Positions 34,365-43,005 of a stretch of DNA of 64,000 bases are shown here, piece by piece (positions within the stretch are counted from its first letter, which is position 1; the number at the start of each line of letters is the position of its first letter). Source of the stretch: Klenkia sesuvii. GTDB lineage: Bacteria; Actinomycetota; Actinomycetes; Mycobacteriales; Geodermatophilaceae. The stretch covers positions 1-64,000 of the forward strand of contig NZ_JBAPLU010000012.1 in assembly GCF_037083825.1 (NCBI RefSeq), given 5' to 3'. The position numbers and the translations under genes are program-made. Below the pieces are notes generated by a model. It did not search any database, was not told the DNA's origin, and saw only the letters and a list, made by a program, of their open reading frames with translations.

Positions 34365-35798
34365 ATGACGACATCCGGAGCTGCTGCTGTGACGACGACC
34401 CCGACCGCCCCCCGCCGTCCCCGCGTGGTCATCATCGGCTCCGGCTTCGGTGGCCTCTTCGCCGCGCAGCGGCTGCGCAAGGCAGACGTCGACGTCACCC
34501 TCGTGGCCAAGACCGGCCACCACCTCTTCCAGCCGCTGCTGTACCAGGTGGCCACCGGGATCATCAGCGAGGGCGAGATCGCCCCGCCGACCCGCGACAT
34601 CCTCAAGAAGCAGAAGAACGCCACCGTCATCCTGGGCGAGGTCGTCGACATCGACCTCGCCGACAGGACGGTCACCTCGTGGCTGCTCGGTCGCGAGACC
34701 GTGCACGCCTACGACCACCTGATCGTGGCCGCGGGTGCGGGGCAGTCCTACTTCGGCAACAGCCAGTTCTCCCAGTTCGCCCCCGGCATGAAGAGCGTCG
34801 ACGACGCCCTCGAGCTGCGCGGCCGCATCCTGGGCGCCTTCGAGATGGCCGAGGCGGCCACCGACCCGGCCGAGATCGACCGGCTGCTCACCTTCGTCGT
34901 CGTCGGCGCCGGCCCGACCGGCGTGGAGATGGCCGGCCAGATCGCCGAGCTGGCCCGCCGCACGCTGAAGAACAACTTCCGCAACATCGACCCCAAGTCG
35001 GCCCGGGTGATCCTGCTCGACGCCGCCCCGGTCGTGCTGCCCCCCTTCGCCGAGAAGCTGCAGAAGAACGCCGCCGAGCAGCTGCGCGGCATCGGCGTGG
35101 AGATCCAGCTCGGCGCCATGGTCACCGGCCTGGACGCCAACGGTCTCGACGTCAAGGAGGGCGACAGCACCCGCCGGATCACCGCGGCCACCAAGATCTG
35201 GGCGGCCGGCGTGCAGGCCAGCCCGCTGGGCGCGCTGCTGGCCCAGCAGTGCGACGTGCAGGTCGACCGGGCCGGCCGGGTGGAGGTCCAGCCCGACCTC
35301 ACGCTGCCCGGGCACCCCGAGGTGTTCGTCGTCGGGGACATGATGAGCCTGGACCGGTTGCCCGGCGTCGCGCAGGTGGCCATCCAGGGTGGCCGCTTCG
35401 CCGCCGACCGCATCGCCGCCACGGTCTCCGGTCGCAAGCACAAGGAGAAGTTCGAGTACTTCGACAAGGGCTCGATGGCCACCATCAGCCGCTACAAGGC
35501 CGTCGCCGACCTGGGCAAGATCAAGGTCACCGGCTTCCTGGCCTGGGCGATGTGGCTGCTGGTCCACCTGGTCTACATCGTGGGCTTCAAGAGCCGGCTC
35601 ACCACCACCTTCAGCTGGGTCGTCTCCTTCCTCGGCAAGGGCCGGGCCCAGCGGGTGGCCACCCAGCAGCAGGTCTACGGCCGGCTGGCGCTGGAGAAGC
35701 TGGGCCCCGACTTCGAGGTGGCCCAGACCGGCGGCCTGCACGGGTCGGCAGCCGACCCGGTCCGCATCGACGCACCTGCCGACCGCACCGTCGCCTGA
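34365..35798 (+). CDS. ndh: Type II NADH dehydrogenase (NDH-2)
   Basis: 477 residues: the FAD-binding VVIIGSGFGGLFAAQRL, LFQPLLYQVATG, the NADH-binding VVVGAGPTGVEMAGQ, the third FAD motif EVFVVGDMM and VAIQGG (quinone-site region). The C-terminal hydrophobic segment TGFLAWAMWLLVHLVYIVGF anchors it to the membrane. It oxidises NADH and reduces quinone without proton pumping. A ggag site lies six bases before ATG 34365; GTG 34389 is a later alternative. The 140-bp gap upstream is GC-rich with no gene. Confidence 0.92.
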   Translation: MTTSGAAAVTTTPTAPRRPRVVIIGSGFGGLFAAQRLRKADVDVTLVAKTGHHLFQPLLYQVATGIISEGEIAPPTRDILKKQKNATVILGEVVDIDLADRTVTSWLLGRETVHAYDHLIVAAGAGQSYFGNSQFSQFAPGMKSVDDALELRGRILGAFEMAEAATDPAEIDRLLTFVVVGAGPTGVEMAGQIAELARRTLKNNFRNIDPKSARVILLDAAPVVLPPFAEKLQKNAAEQLRGIGVEIQLGAMVTGLDANGLDVKEGDSTRRITAATKIWAAGVQASPLGALLAQQCDVQVDRAGRVEVQPDLTLPGHPEVFVVGDMMSLDRLPGVAQVAIQGGRFAADRIAATVSGRKHKEKFEYFDKGSMATISRYKAVADLGKIKVTGFLAWAMWLLVHLVYIVGFKSRLTTTFSWVVSFLGKGRAQRVATQQQVYGRLALEKLGPDFEVAQTGGLHGSAADPVRIDAPADRTVA

Positions 35799-35870
35799 CC
35801 GGCAGCGGTCCAGCGGCGGCGCGGCGGCGGTCCAGCGGAGGGTGGCCTCGCCCGCCGGGGTGCGGGCAGC

Positions 35871-35876
35871 CACACT
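35871..35876 (+). promoter_or_regulatory. -10-like element of the SRPBCC gene
   Basis: CACACT ends six bases before GTG 35883; no ribosome site is seen, which suggests a leaderless mRNA. Confidence 0.35.
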
Positions 35877-35882
35877 CGGGGC

Positions 35883-36362
35883 GTGAGCAGCCTGCGCCTG
35901 TCGGACTCCATCGTCGTCGCCGCCTCCCCCGAGGAGGTGTACGACCTGGTCTCCGACGTCACCCGCACCGGCGAGTGGAGCCCGCAGTGCCGCGCGTGCT
36001 GGTGGGAGGCCGGCGCCACGGGCGCGGTCGGTGACGTGTTCGGCGGCCGGCAGGAGACGCCCGAGCGCACCTGGGAGACCAGGTCCCGGGTGGAGGAGGC
36101 CGACCGGCCGCGGGCGTTCGCGTGGAGCGTCAACGACCGCAAGGTGTTCTGGCGGTACGACCTCGAGGCGGTCGAGGGCGGCACCCGGCTGACGGAGTCC
36201 TGGGAGTTCGCCGACGCCGGCCTCGCGTTCATGGCCGAGAAGTACGGCGCCGACGCCCAGCACGAGATCGGCACCCGGCAGGAGGCCGCCCGCACCGGCA
36301 TCCCGGCCACGCTGGCCGCCCTGAAGCAGATCGCCGAGCAGGGCACCGGGTCGCGGGGCTGA
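35883..36362 (+). CDS. SRPBCC (polyketide-cyclase/START-like) protein
   Basis: 159 residues with SIVVAASPEEVYDLVSDVTRTGEWSP near the N-terminus, the helix-grip signature of SRPBCC proteins, and WEFADAGLAFMAEKYG toward the end. These proteins form a hydrophobic ligand cavity. The ligand and role are unknown. It lies 84 bases after ndh. Confidence 0.8.
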   Translation: MSSLRLSDSIVVAASPEEVYDLVSDVTRTGEWSPQCRACWWEAGATGAVGDVFGGRQETPERTWETRSRVEEADRPRAFAWSVNDRKVFWRYDLEAVEGGTRLTESWEFADAGLAFMAEKYGADAQHEIGTRQEAARTGIPATLAALKQIAEQGTGSRG

Positions 36363-36383
36363 CCACTCGCGCCCGGTCGTGAG

Positions 36384-36403
36384 CCCGGGGGTCGGCCCCC
36401 GGG
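36384..36403. terminator. Bidirectional hairpin
   Basis: An 8-bp perfect stem cccggggg/cccccggg with a tcgg loop between convergent SRPBCC and DsbA-family genes. Confidence 0.65.
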
Positions 36404-36417
36404 GTCCCGCCGAGCGG

Positions 36418-37137
36418 TCAGCGCTTCTGGCGGCGGCTGCCCCCGTGCCAGTCCTCGGTCTGCCCCACCTCACCGGGGGCGACGCCGAAGCTGCGCAGCT
36501 GCGGCCGCTCGCGCAGCGACCGCTTCAGCTCGGTGAAGCCCGGGAACGACGCCAGGCCGATGACGTGGTCCCAGAGCGCGACGGCGTCCTCGGGCGCGGG
36601 CAGCCGGCTGATGACCGGCCCGAAGAACGCCAGCCCGTCGGGCGGGTCGAACTGCAGGATCGGCGTGCCGACGTCCTTGCCGGCCAGCGCCAGGGCCTCG
36701 TCGGTCTCGGCCTGGATGCCGGCGTCCAGGGTGTCGTCGTCGAGCGCGTCGGCGAGGTCGCCCGCGAACCCGAGCCCGGACAGCACCGGTGCCAGGAAGT
36801 CGGCAGTGCCGCGACGGTCGTGCCCGGGGGTGCCACCGACCGGCTCGGCGTCGTGGATCTCCGTGCCGACCGCGGCGTAGAAGCGGCCGACGCCGTCGGT
36901 GCCGTGCTCGTCGCGGACCCGGGCGGCCACCCGCAGCAGGCGCAGGCCGGCGGTGTGGCCGGCCTCGTACTCCGGCGGGAAGTGGCTGGCGTAGTCGACG
37001 TGCGCGTTGAGCAGCCGCAGCGAGATGAACCGCCACTCGACGGTGTACTCGCGTTGCCGTGCCACCTCCTCCACCCACCGGCTGGTGAGCCAGGCGAAGG
37101 GGCAGACCGGGTCGAACCAGAAGCGGAGGTCGGTCAC
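36418..37137 (-). CDS. DsbA-family protein, mycothiol-dependent nitroreductase (Rv2466c)-like
   Basis: 239 residues with a thioredoxin fold split by a helical insert, matching the layout of Mycobacterium Rv2466c: FWFDPVCPFAWLTSRW at the start, RFISLRLLN, EALALAGKDVGTP and FFGPVISRLP. Rv2466c is a mycothiol-dependent reductase with a CPWC active site. Here the motif is CPFA, so the resolving Cys is replaced by Ala and a single-Cys (mycothiol-linked) mechanism would be needed. GTG 37137 starts directly at the first strand. Confidence 0.87.
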   Translation of the reverse strand: MTDLRFWFDPVCPFAWLTSRWVEEVARQREYTVEWRFISLRLLNAHVDYASHFPPEYEAGHTAGLRLLRVAARVRDEHGTDGVGRFYAAVGTEIHDAEPVGGTPGHDRRGTADFLAPVLSGLGFAGDLADALDDDTLDAGIQAETDEALALAGKDVGTPILQFDPPDGLAFFGPVISRLPAPEDAVALWDHVIGLASFPGFTELKRSLRERPQLRSFGVAPGEVGQTEDWHGGSRRQKR

Positions 37138-37152
37138 CCGTCCAGTCTGGCG

Positions 37153-37194
37153 CCCCGGGCACGACCACGCAGGTCGCGCCGGTCGTGCCCGGGG
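37153..37194. repeat. 14-bp perfect inverted repeat in divergent promoter
   Basis: ccccgggcacgacc (37153-37166) and ggtcgtgcccgggg (37181-37194) with a 14-base spacer, in the 182-bp gap between the DsbA-family and GGDEF-EAL genes. It is a candidate operator or hairpin. No gene is seen in the gap. Confidence 0.55.
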
Positions 37195-37319
37195 TGGCAG
37201 CGGCGGCCTCACCCGGAAGGAGGGGTCAGCGCCTCCTGGGGTGGACGATCTGGTTCCGTTGCCCGATGGGGAGGGCGGGCCGCCCAGCGCGGGCCCGTCC
37301 GACGTCCCCCGGAGGTCCG

Positions 37320-39983
37320 GTGCCGACCCTCGACACCCTCCTGCACCGCACCCGCGCACCCCACCGCGGCGTGCCGTTGTGGGTGTACCTGACCGCCCTG
37401 GTCGGCGTCCCGCTGGTGGGCGTGGTCGCGCTGAGCTCGATCATCGTCGAGACCCGCCGCGCCGAGGCGCGCAGCGCGGTCCGGGCCGCGGACGCCGTCC
37501 AGGAGACGGTCCTGCTGGACCAGGCGCGGCGGACCGCCGAGAACGAGGTCGTCTGGTCGCTGCTGCTGTGGGCCATGGACGACCCGGTCATCATCGAGGG
37601 GATCGGGCTCCCCTCGGCGCAGGTGCAGGCGCAGCGTCCGCTCATCGACGGGTTGCGGACCAGCTACCGCGAGGCCACCGACGCCGCGTTCGCCGGCCTG
37701 GCCGCACGCCGGCCGGAACTCGCCCGGTCCGCGCGCGGCGCCCTCGAGGAGGCGCGCGCGATCGCCGACGCCCGCGCCACGAGGCTGAACGACCTGTTCC
37801 TCGACTACGTCGAGCTGTCCGACCAGCTGTGGGCCGCCGAGCGCCAGTCGACCGCCGCGGCCCTGGCCGACGGCACCCCCGCCCCCACCCGCGCCGCCGT
37901 CGCCGACGCCGCGCTGGTGGCGCAGTACGCGCAGTCGGCGAGCCGCCAGCTGCCGCTCTACCTGGGATCGCTCATCGACCAGGAGGCCGGCTCGACGATC
38001 GGCACCCGGTTGGGGTGGGAGACCGGCTGGCTGACCTACACCGGGGCCCGCGCCCAGCTGGACGAGCTGGCCGACCCCGTCAACGTCGCCCGGTGGCGCG
38101 AGTTCTCGGTGCTCCCCGTCGTCCTGGGGCTGGACGCCGCGCTCGACCCCGCAGCCACGGCGCCGGGTGCGGTGCCCACCGTGCTGCAGGTGGTCTCCCT
38201 GGTCACCCAGCGCACGACCCGGGACGTGGCCACCGCGGAGCTGGTCGGCGGGACCTTCGCGCACGCCCAGGTGCTGGCCGCGCAGGACGCCGACGCCGCC
38301 AGCGACCGCTCCACGACCACCCTGGCGCTGGCCGGGTCCCTGGTCGCCGCGGCCGCGCTCGGCGCCGTCCTGCTCGCCCGGTCGATCGGGCGCTCGCTGG
38401 GCCGGCTGGCGGCGCAGGCCGCGCAGGTGAGCGAGGGGGCGCTGGTCGAGGTCGGCGGTCGGGGGCCGCGGGAGGTGCGCACGGTCGGTGCGGCGCTGGG
38501 GACGGCGGTCGGCAGCCTGCGCCGGATCCAGGACCAGGCGCAGGCGGTGGCCGAGGGCGACCTGACCAACGTGCTGCTGGAGGAGCCGCTGCCCGGCCCG
38601 TTGGGCGCGGTGGTGCACGCCTCGGTCCAGCAGATCGTGAGCTCGGTCCGCCAGCGGGAGGAACTGCAGTCGGCGCTGGCCCACCAGGCTGCGCACGACC
38701 CGCTCACCGACCTGCCCAACCGGGCCCAGGCGCTGGCGCTGACCGCCGCCGCGCTCAACCGCGGGCGCCGGTCCGGGGACATGGTGGGTCTGCTGTTCGT
38801 CGACCTCGACGGGTTCAAGGCCGTCAACGACGGCTACGGGCACGCGTGCGGGGACGAGGTGCTGCGCGAGGTGGCCCGCCGACTGCGCGGGCAGCTGCGC
38901 GGCGGGGACGTGGTCTGCCGGCTCGGCGGCGACGAGTTCGTCGTCCTGGTCGAGCCGGTGGAGCTCGAGGCCGACCTCGTCGAGCTCGCCGGGCGGCTGA
39001 TCGAGGCGGTGTCCCGGCCCATCACCGCGCAGGGCCACCGGATCACAGTCGGCGCCAGCATCGGCGTCGGGGTCAGCCGGGACGCCGCGGTGGACGCCGA
39101 CGCGCTCCTCGCCGAGGCCGACACCGCGGCCTACCGGGCCAAGGCGCACGGCCGCGGGCGGGCAGAGGTCTTCGACGACGCGCTCCGCGCCCAGCTGCTC
39201 GCCCAGGCCGCCCTGGAGCGGGCCATCGCCACCGGGCTGGGGGCCGGCGAGTTCGAGGTGCACTACCAGCCCGTGGTCGAGGTGGGATCGGCGTCGATCG
39301 CCGGCTACGAGGCGCTGGTCCGCTGGAACCGGTCCGGGCTCGGGCTCGTCCCCCCGGACGAGTTCATCCCGGTCGCGGAGTCCACCCGCCTCATCTGCGA
39401 CCTGGACCGCTGGGTGCTCGGCACCGCCACCCGCCAGCTCGCCGCCTGGCGCGCCGCCGCCGGCGGGGCGGCCGACCACGTGACGGTGGCGGTCAACCTG
39501 TCCGGCCGGCACCTCACCGACCGCCGGGTCGTCGACGACGTCGCCGCCGCCCTGGCCGCCGCCGGGCTGCCCGCCGACCGGCTGGTCCTGGAGGTCACCG
39601 AGACGGTCCTGGTGGACGACCCGGTCGCCGCCGAGCACCTGACCGCCCTCCGCGGGCTAGGGGTCTCGATCGCCATCGACGACTTCGGCACCGGCTACAC
39701 CTCGATCGGCCAGCTGCGCAGCCTGCCGGTGGACACGCTGAAGATCGACCGGAGCTTCGTGGCCTCCACCGAACCCGGCCACGACCAGCTCGTGGCCCTG
39801 ATGATCAAGGCCGCGCACACCTTCGGCCTCACCGTGGTCGCCGAGGGCGTCGAGGACGTCCACCAGCTGGGGCGGCTGCAGGAGGAGCGGTGCGACCACG
39901 CCCAGGGCTGGTGGTTCGGCCGTCCGTTGCCGGCCGACCGGGCCGGCGAGCTGCTCGTGGGGCCGGTGGCGACGGCGGGCTGA
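37320..39983 (+). CDS. Membrane GGDEF-EAL protein with large extracytoplasmic sensor and HAMP
   Basis: 887 residues. Helix 1 (~19-42), a ~290-residue extracytoplasmic helical region, helix 2 (~330-352), a HAMP-like segment (RSIGRSLGRLAAQAAQVSEGAL, ~355-410), GGDEF (~440-600) with intact RLGGDEF near 535 and EAL (~620-870) with YEALVRW near 661 and DDFGTGYTS. It should control cyclic di-GMP in response to an external signal. The GTG has a GGAGG ribosome site four bases upstream. Confidence 0.93.
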   Translation: MPTLDTLLHRTRAPHRGVPLWVYLTALVGVPLVGVVALSSIIVETRRAEARSAVRAADAVQETVLLDQARRTAENEVVWSLLLWAMDDPVIIEGIGLPSAQVQAQRPLIDGLRTSYREATDAAFAGLAARRPELARSARGALEEARAIADARATRLNDLFLDYVELSDQLWAAERQSTAAALADGTPAPTRAAVADAALVAQYAQSASRQLPLYLGSLIDQEAGSTIGTRLGWETGWLTYTGARAQLDELADPVNVARWREFSVLPVVLGLDAALDPAATAPGAVPTVLQVVSLVTQRTTRDVATAELVGGTFAHAQVLAAQDADAASDRSTTTLALAGSLVAAAALGAVLLARSIGRSLGRLAAQAAQVSEGALVEVGGRGPREVRTVGAALGTAVGSLRRIQDQAQAVAEGDLTNVLLEEPLPGPLGAVVHASVQQIVSSVRQREELQSALAHQAAHDPLTDLPNRAQALALTAAALNRGRRSGDMVGLLFVDLDGFKAVNDGYGHACGDEVLREVARRLRGQLRGGDVVCRLGGDEFVVLVEPVELEADLVELAGRLIEAVSRPITAQGHRITVGASIGVGVSRDAAVDADALLAEADTAAYRAKAHGRGRAEVFDDALRAQLLAQAALERAIATGLGAGEFEVHYQPVVEVGSASIAGYEALVRWNRSGLGLVPPDEFIPVAESTRLICDLDRWVLGTATRQLAAWRAAAGGAADHVTVAVNLSGRHLTDRRVVDDVAAALAAAGLPADRLVLEVTETVLVDDPVAAEHLTALRGLGVSIAIDDFGTGYTSIGQLRSLPVDTLKIDRSFVASTEPGHDQLVALMIKAAHTFGLTVVAEGVEDVHQLGRLQEERCDHAQGWWFGRPLPADRAGELLVGPVATAG

Positions 39984-39999
39984 CCGCCGGGCGGCGGCC

Positions 40000-41343
40000 T
40001 CAGTCCCGCAGGTGCGCCGCGGACTGCTGGGCGGTGCTGACCAGGGCCTGGTCGGGGCGGATCCGGGTGACCTCGACCGACTGGGCCGGCAGCAGCGCCG
40101 CCAGCAGCCAGTCGGTGCCCACCCGCACGCGGTTGGCCACCGAGGGCAGGGCGTAGAGGTGGTAGCCACGGGCGACGAGCTTGGCCAGCGGGCCGTGCAG
40201 CTTCAGGCCCAGGGGCTTGGCGATCGCATCGCGCCCGCCCAGGTCGGCGACCAGGCCGAGGTCGTGGTGCCGGTACTCCTTCGCGGTCCCGAAGCCCAGG
40301 CTGGCGGCGACGTTGCGGCCCAGCGCGGTGCCCTGCCGCTGGGCGTGCTGCGCGGTGGGCGGGGTCAGCGGGGCGCCCTCCTGGGTGAGGTCGGGCACGG
40401 CGGCCGCGTCGCCGCCGGCGAACACGCCGTCGGCACCGGGCACCGAGAGGTCCGGGCGGACGACGAGGCGGCCCTTCTGCAGGGGCAGGTCCAGCGTCTC
40501 CACCAGCGGGCTGGCCGCGACGCCGGCGCCCCACACCAGCGTGCGGCTGGGGATCGTCGAGCCGTCGGTCAGCTCCGTCTCGCCCTCCCTCGCCTCCTTC
40601 ACGGTCACGCCGAGCCGGACGTCGATGCCGCGGCGGCGCAGCGCGCCCAGGGCCCGCTCCCCCAGCTCCGGACCGAGCTCGGGCAGCACGCTCTCCGCCA
40701 GGTCGACCAGCACCCAGGAGATGTCCTCCGGGCGCACGGTCGACCAGCGCGCGGCGATGGTGCCCAGCCAGTACTGCAGCTGGGCGACGATCTCGGTGCC
40801 GGTGTACCCCGCACCGACCGCGACGACGGTCATGCGCGCCCGGCGCTCGGCGTCGTGCTCGGGGCCGGCCGGCAGGGCGTCGGCGCGGTCGAGCTGGCGC
40901 AGCAGGTGGTCGCGCAGGAACTGGGCCTCCACCAGCGTCTTCACCCCGTGCGCGCGCTCGGCCACACCAGGGATGTCGAACTGCCGGGTGATCGACCCCG
41001 GCACCAGCACGAGGCGGTCGTAGGAGAGGGTCACGACCTCCTCGGTGGCCCCGCCGTCGTCCGTCGTCCGGACCGTGACGGTCTTAGCCTGGTGGTCGAC
41101 GTCGGTGGCGCTGCCCAGCACCACCCGGGTGCGGCGCAGCTGCTGGCGGAGGCTGACCGCGATGTGGCGGGGCTCGACGACGCCGGCGCTGACGTCGGGC
41201 AGCAGCGGGCTGTACAGCAGGTAGTCGCTGGGGTTGACCAGGACCAGCTCCGCGGCTTCGGCGGGCAGGGTGCGCTCCAGCCGGCGCAGGGCGTGGTAGC
41301 CGGCGAAGCCACCACCGACGACGACGATGCGGGGGCGGCTCAT
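40000..41343 (-). CDS. NDH-2-like NAD(P)H:quinone oxidoreductase (second copy in window)
   Basis: 447 residues with VVVGGGFAGYHALRRL at the N-terminus, LVNPSDYLLYSPLLPDVSAG, a second dinucleotide fold VVAVGAGYTGTEIVAQ and the FAD motif DGVFAGGDAAAV. It belongs to the NDH-2 superfamily but is quite different from the ndh product at 34365. The C-terminus lacks an obvious membrane helix but has amphipathic segments. Its substrate quinone or dye is unknown. Confidence 0.88.
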   Translation of the reverse strand: MSRPRIVVVGGGFAGYHALRRLERTLPAEAAELVLVNPSDYLLYSPLLPDVSAGVVEPRHIAVSLRQQLRRTRVVLGSATDVDHQAKTVTVRTTDDGGATEEVVTLSYDRLVLVPGSITRQFDIPGVAERAHGVKTLVEAQFLRDHLLRQLDRADALPAGPEHDAERRARMTVVAVGAGYTGTEIVAQLQYWLGTIAARWSTVRPEDISWVLVDLAESVLPELGPELGERALGALRRRGIDVRLGVTVKEAREGETELTDGSTIPSRTLVWGAGVAASPLVETLDLPLQKGRLVVRPDLSVPGADGVFAGGDAAAVPDLTQEGAPLTPPTAQHAQRQGTALGRNVAASLGFGTAKEYRHHDLGLVADLGGRDAIAKPLGLKLHGPLAKLVARGYHLYALPSVANRVRVGTDWLLAALLPAQSVEVTRIRPDQALVSTAQQSAAHLRD

Positions 41344-41503
41344 GGGGTTCTCCTCTGCGGTGCGGGTGCGGGTCCGTCGATGACCTGCCCGCGGGCGCGG
41401 GTCCCGAACCCGTCACGCGGGTCACGCCGTCGGCAGGTCGCAGAACGGTGACGATCCGCCCGCCGACGCGTCGGACCCCCGTGGGCCCGGGCAGCCCGAC
41501 CCG
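41344..41503. promoter_or_regulatory. Divergent promoter region, NDH-2-like / CAP operon
   Basis: A 160-bp GC-rich gap with no gene and no clear operator. The CAP gene lacks a strong ribosome site. Confidence 0.3.
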
Positions 41504-42124
41504 ATGCGACGACTCGCCCCCTGCGCTGCACCGCTCGTCCTGGCCGTGCTGATGGGCACCGGCTGCGCGGTCTCCCGGGCACCGGCCCCCGGCGGCGCGG
41601 ACCCCGGTGCAGCACCCGCCCCCCAGTCCGCTCCCGCCGCCGGGCCCGACGCCCCCGCCGAGGACCAGATCGCCCGAGCGGTGTTCGACCGGGTCAACGC
41701 CGAGCGGGTCGAACGCGGCCTGGCCGAGGTGTCGTGGAACGAGGGCCTGGCCACGCTCGCCCGCGACTGGAGCGAGCAGATGGCCGGCTCGGGCGAGTTC
41801 GTCCACCAGGACCTGCGTCCGGTGCTGCAGGGTGACCGGCTGCCGGGCCTGGTCGCGCTGGGCGAGAACATCTTCACGTCGTCGGGCCCGGTCCCCGCCG
41901 GCACCGTGCACGTGGAGTGGATGCGGTCCGACGAGCACCGCGCCAACCTGCTCGACCCGGGTTGGGACCGGCTGGGCATCGGGGTCGTGTGCGCCGCCGA
42001 CGGCTCGGTGTGGGCCACCCAGGAGTTCGGCCGGACCGCCGGGTCGGACCGGCCGGCCGTGGCCCGCACGACCCCGCCGGCCGAGCCGCTGGTGGCGGCG
42101 GGGCAGGACGGACCCAGCTGTTGA
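41504..42124 (+). CDS. CAP/SCP-domain lipoprotein
   Basis: 206 residues: a signal peptide with lipobox LAVLMGTGC (Cys21), a Pro/Ala-rich linker, and a CAP (cysteine-rich secretory/PR-1-like) domain with VFDRVNAERVERGLAEVSWNEGLATLARDWSEQMA, an active-site-like GENIF and EHRANLLDPGWDRLGIG. Bacterial CAP proteins bind lipids or cell-wall ligands. It is first in an envelope operon with YihY and PAP2 genes. Confidence 0.9.
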   Translation: MRRLAPCAAPLVLAVLMGTGCAVSRAPAPGGADPGAAPAPQSAPAAGPDAPAEDQIARAVFDRVNAERVERGLAEVSWNEGLATLARDWSEQMAGSGEFVHQDLRPVLQGDRLPGLVALGENIFTSSGPVPAGTVHVEWMRSDEHRANLLDPGWDRLGIGVVCAADGSVWATQEFGRTAGSDRPAVARTTPPAEPLVAAGQDGPSC

Positions 42125-43005
42125 GCGACCGCGCGCGGTTCGCCACCGCCACCCGGCCGCTCCATCGGGGGCTGGACCGGGCCGGACGACGGTGGCGGAC
42201 GGCGGTCGGCCGCCTGCCCGGACCGGTGGTGACCTTCGGCCGGTGGCTCACCAGCCCGGAGTTCTCGACGGTGAGCGCCGCGTTGGCCTTCTACTCGCTG
42301 ATCTCGCTGCCGCCCATGGTGCTCATCGCCTTCTGGGTCGCCGGGCTGGTGGTGGACGACGCGACGCTGCAGGGCCTGGGCGACCAGGTCTCCGGGCGGA
42401 CCCCGGACCAGCTGCCGGTCGGTGCGGTGCTGCGGGGGTTGATCGACGTGGCCTCCCGCGTCGGGCCGGTGGCGGTGCTGTCGGCCGTCTGGCCGGCCAC
42501 CGCCTACGGGGCGGCACTGGCCCGCGCCTTCAGCCAGGTCACGCCGCAGACCAAGGAGAAGATCCGGGGCCTGCGAGGCAGGCTGCTGGCCCTGGCGGTC
42601 ATCGCCGTGCTGCCCGTGGCGGTGTTCTCCGGGCTCGCCGCGCTGTTCGTCGTCCCGCGGCTGCTGGGTTCCGGGTGGCAGCTCACCGTCCTGCTCGCCC
42701 TGGGCGTCCTCGTCCTCCTGGTGGGGATCATCAGCCTGCTCTACTGGCTGTTCCAGGTCCGGGACACCCGGTGGGACGACGTCGTGCTGGGCGCCCTCGT
42801 CGCCGCCGGCCTGGTGGGCCTGAGCACGGGGGTCTACCTCGGCTACCTCACCTGGTTCGCCGACTTCACCGAGCGGTACGGCGCCAGCTCGCTGGCCACC
42901 CTGGTGCTGCTGGCCTTCTGGCTGCTGATCGGCAACGCCGTGCTGCTGGTCGGCTACCGGTTCATGGTCCGCCGTGCCCAGGTCCGCACCGGCGAGGACC
43001 CGTGA
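42121..43005 (+). CDS. YihY/UPF0761 (BrkB) family membrane protein
   Basis: 294 residues, six or seven helices; SAALAFYSLISLPPMVLIAFWVAG and the terminal LLAFWLLIGNAVLLVGYRFM are typical of the YihY/BrkB family (once mislabelled ribonuclease BN), whose function is unclear. The likely start is TTG 42121, which forms a TTGA overlap with the CAP stop, the TTG counterpart of the GTGA overlaps elsewhere. Its own stop overlaps the next GTG. Confidence 0.85.
   Translation: MSDRARFATATRPLHRGLDRAGRRWRTAVGRLPGPVVTFGRWLTSPEFSTVSAALAFYSLISLPPMVLIAFWVAGLVVDDATLQGLGDQVSGRTPDQLPVGAVLRGLIDVASRVGPVAVLSAVWPATAYGAALARAFSQVTPQTKEKIRGLRGRLLALAVIAVLPVAVFSGLAALFVVPRLLGSGWQLTVLLALGVLVLLVGIISLLYWLFQVRDTRWDDVVLGALVAAGLVGLSTGVYLGYLTWFADFTERYGASSLATLVLLAFWLLIGNAVLLVGYRFMVRRAQVRTGEDP

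Noticed and set aside
37007..40156. A 1049-codon plus-strand frame overlapping the second GGDEF-EAL gene.
   Set aside because: It is a frame-shifted reading rich in Arg/Gly/Pro without domains; the other frame has complete GGDEF and EAL motifs.
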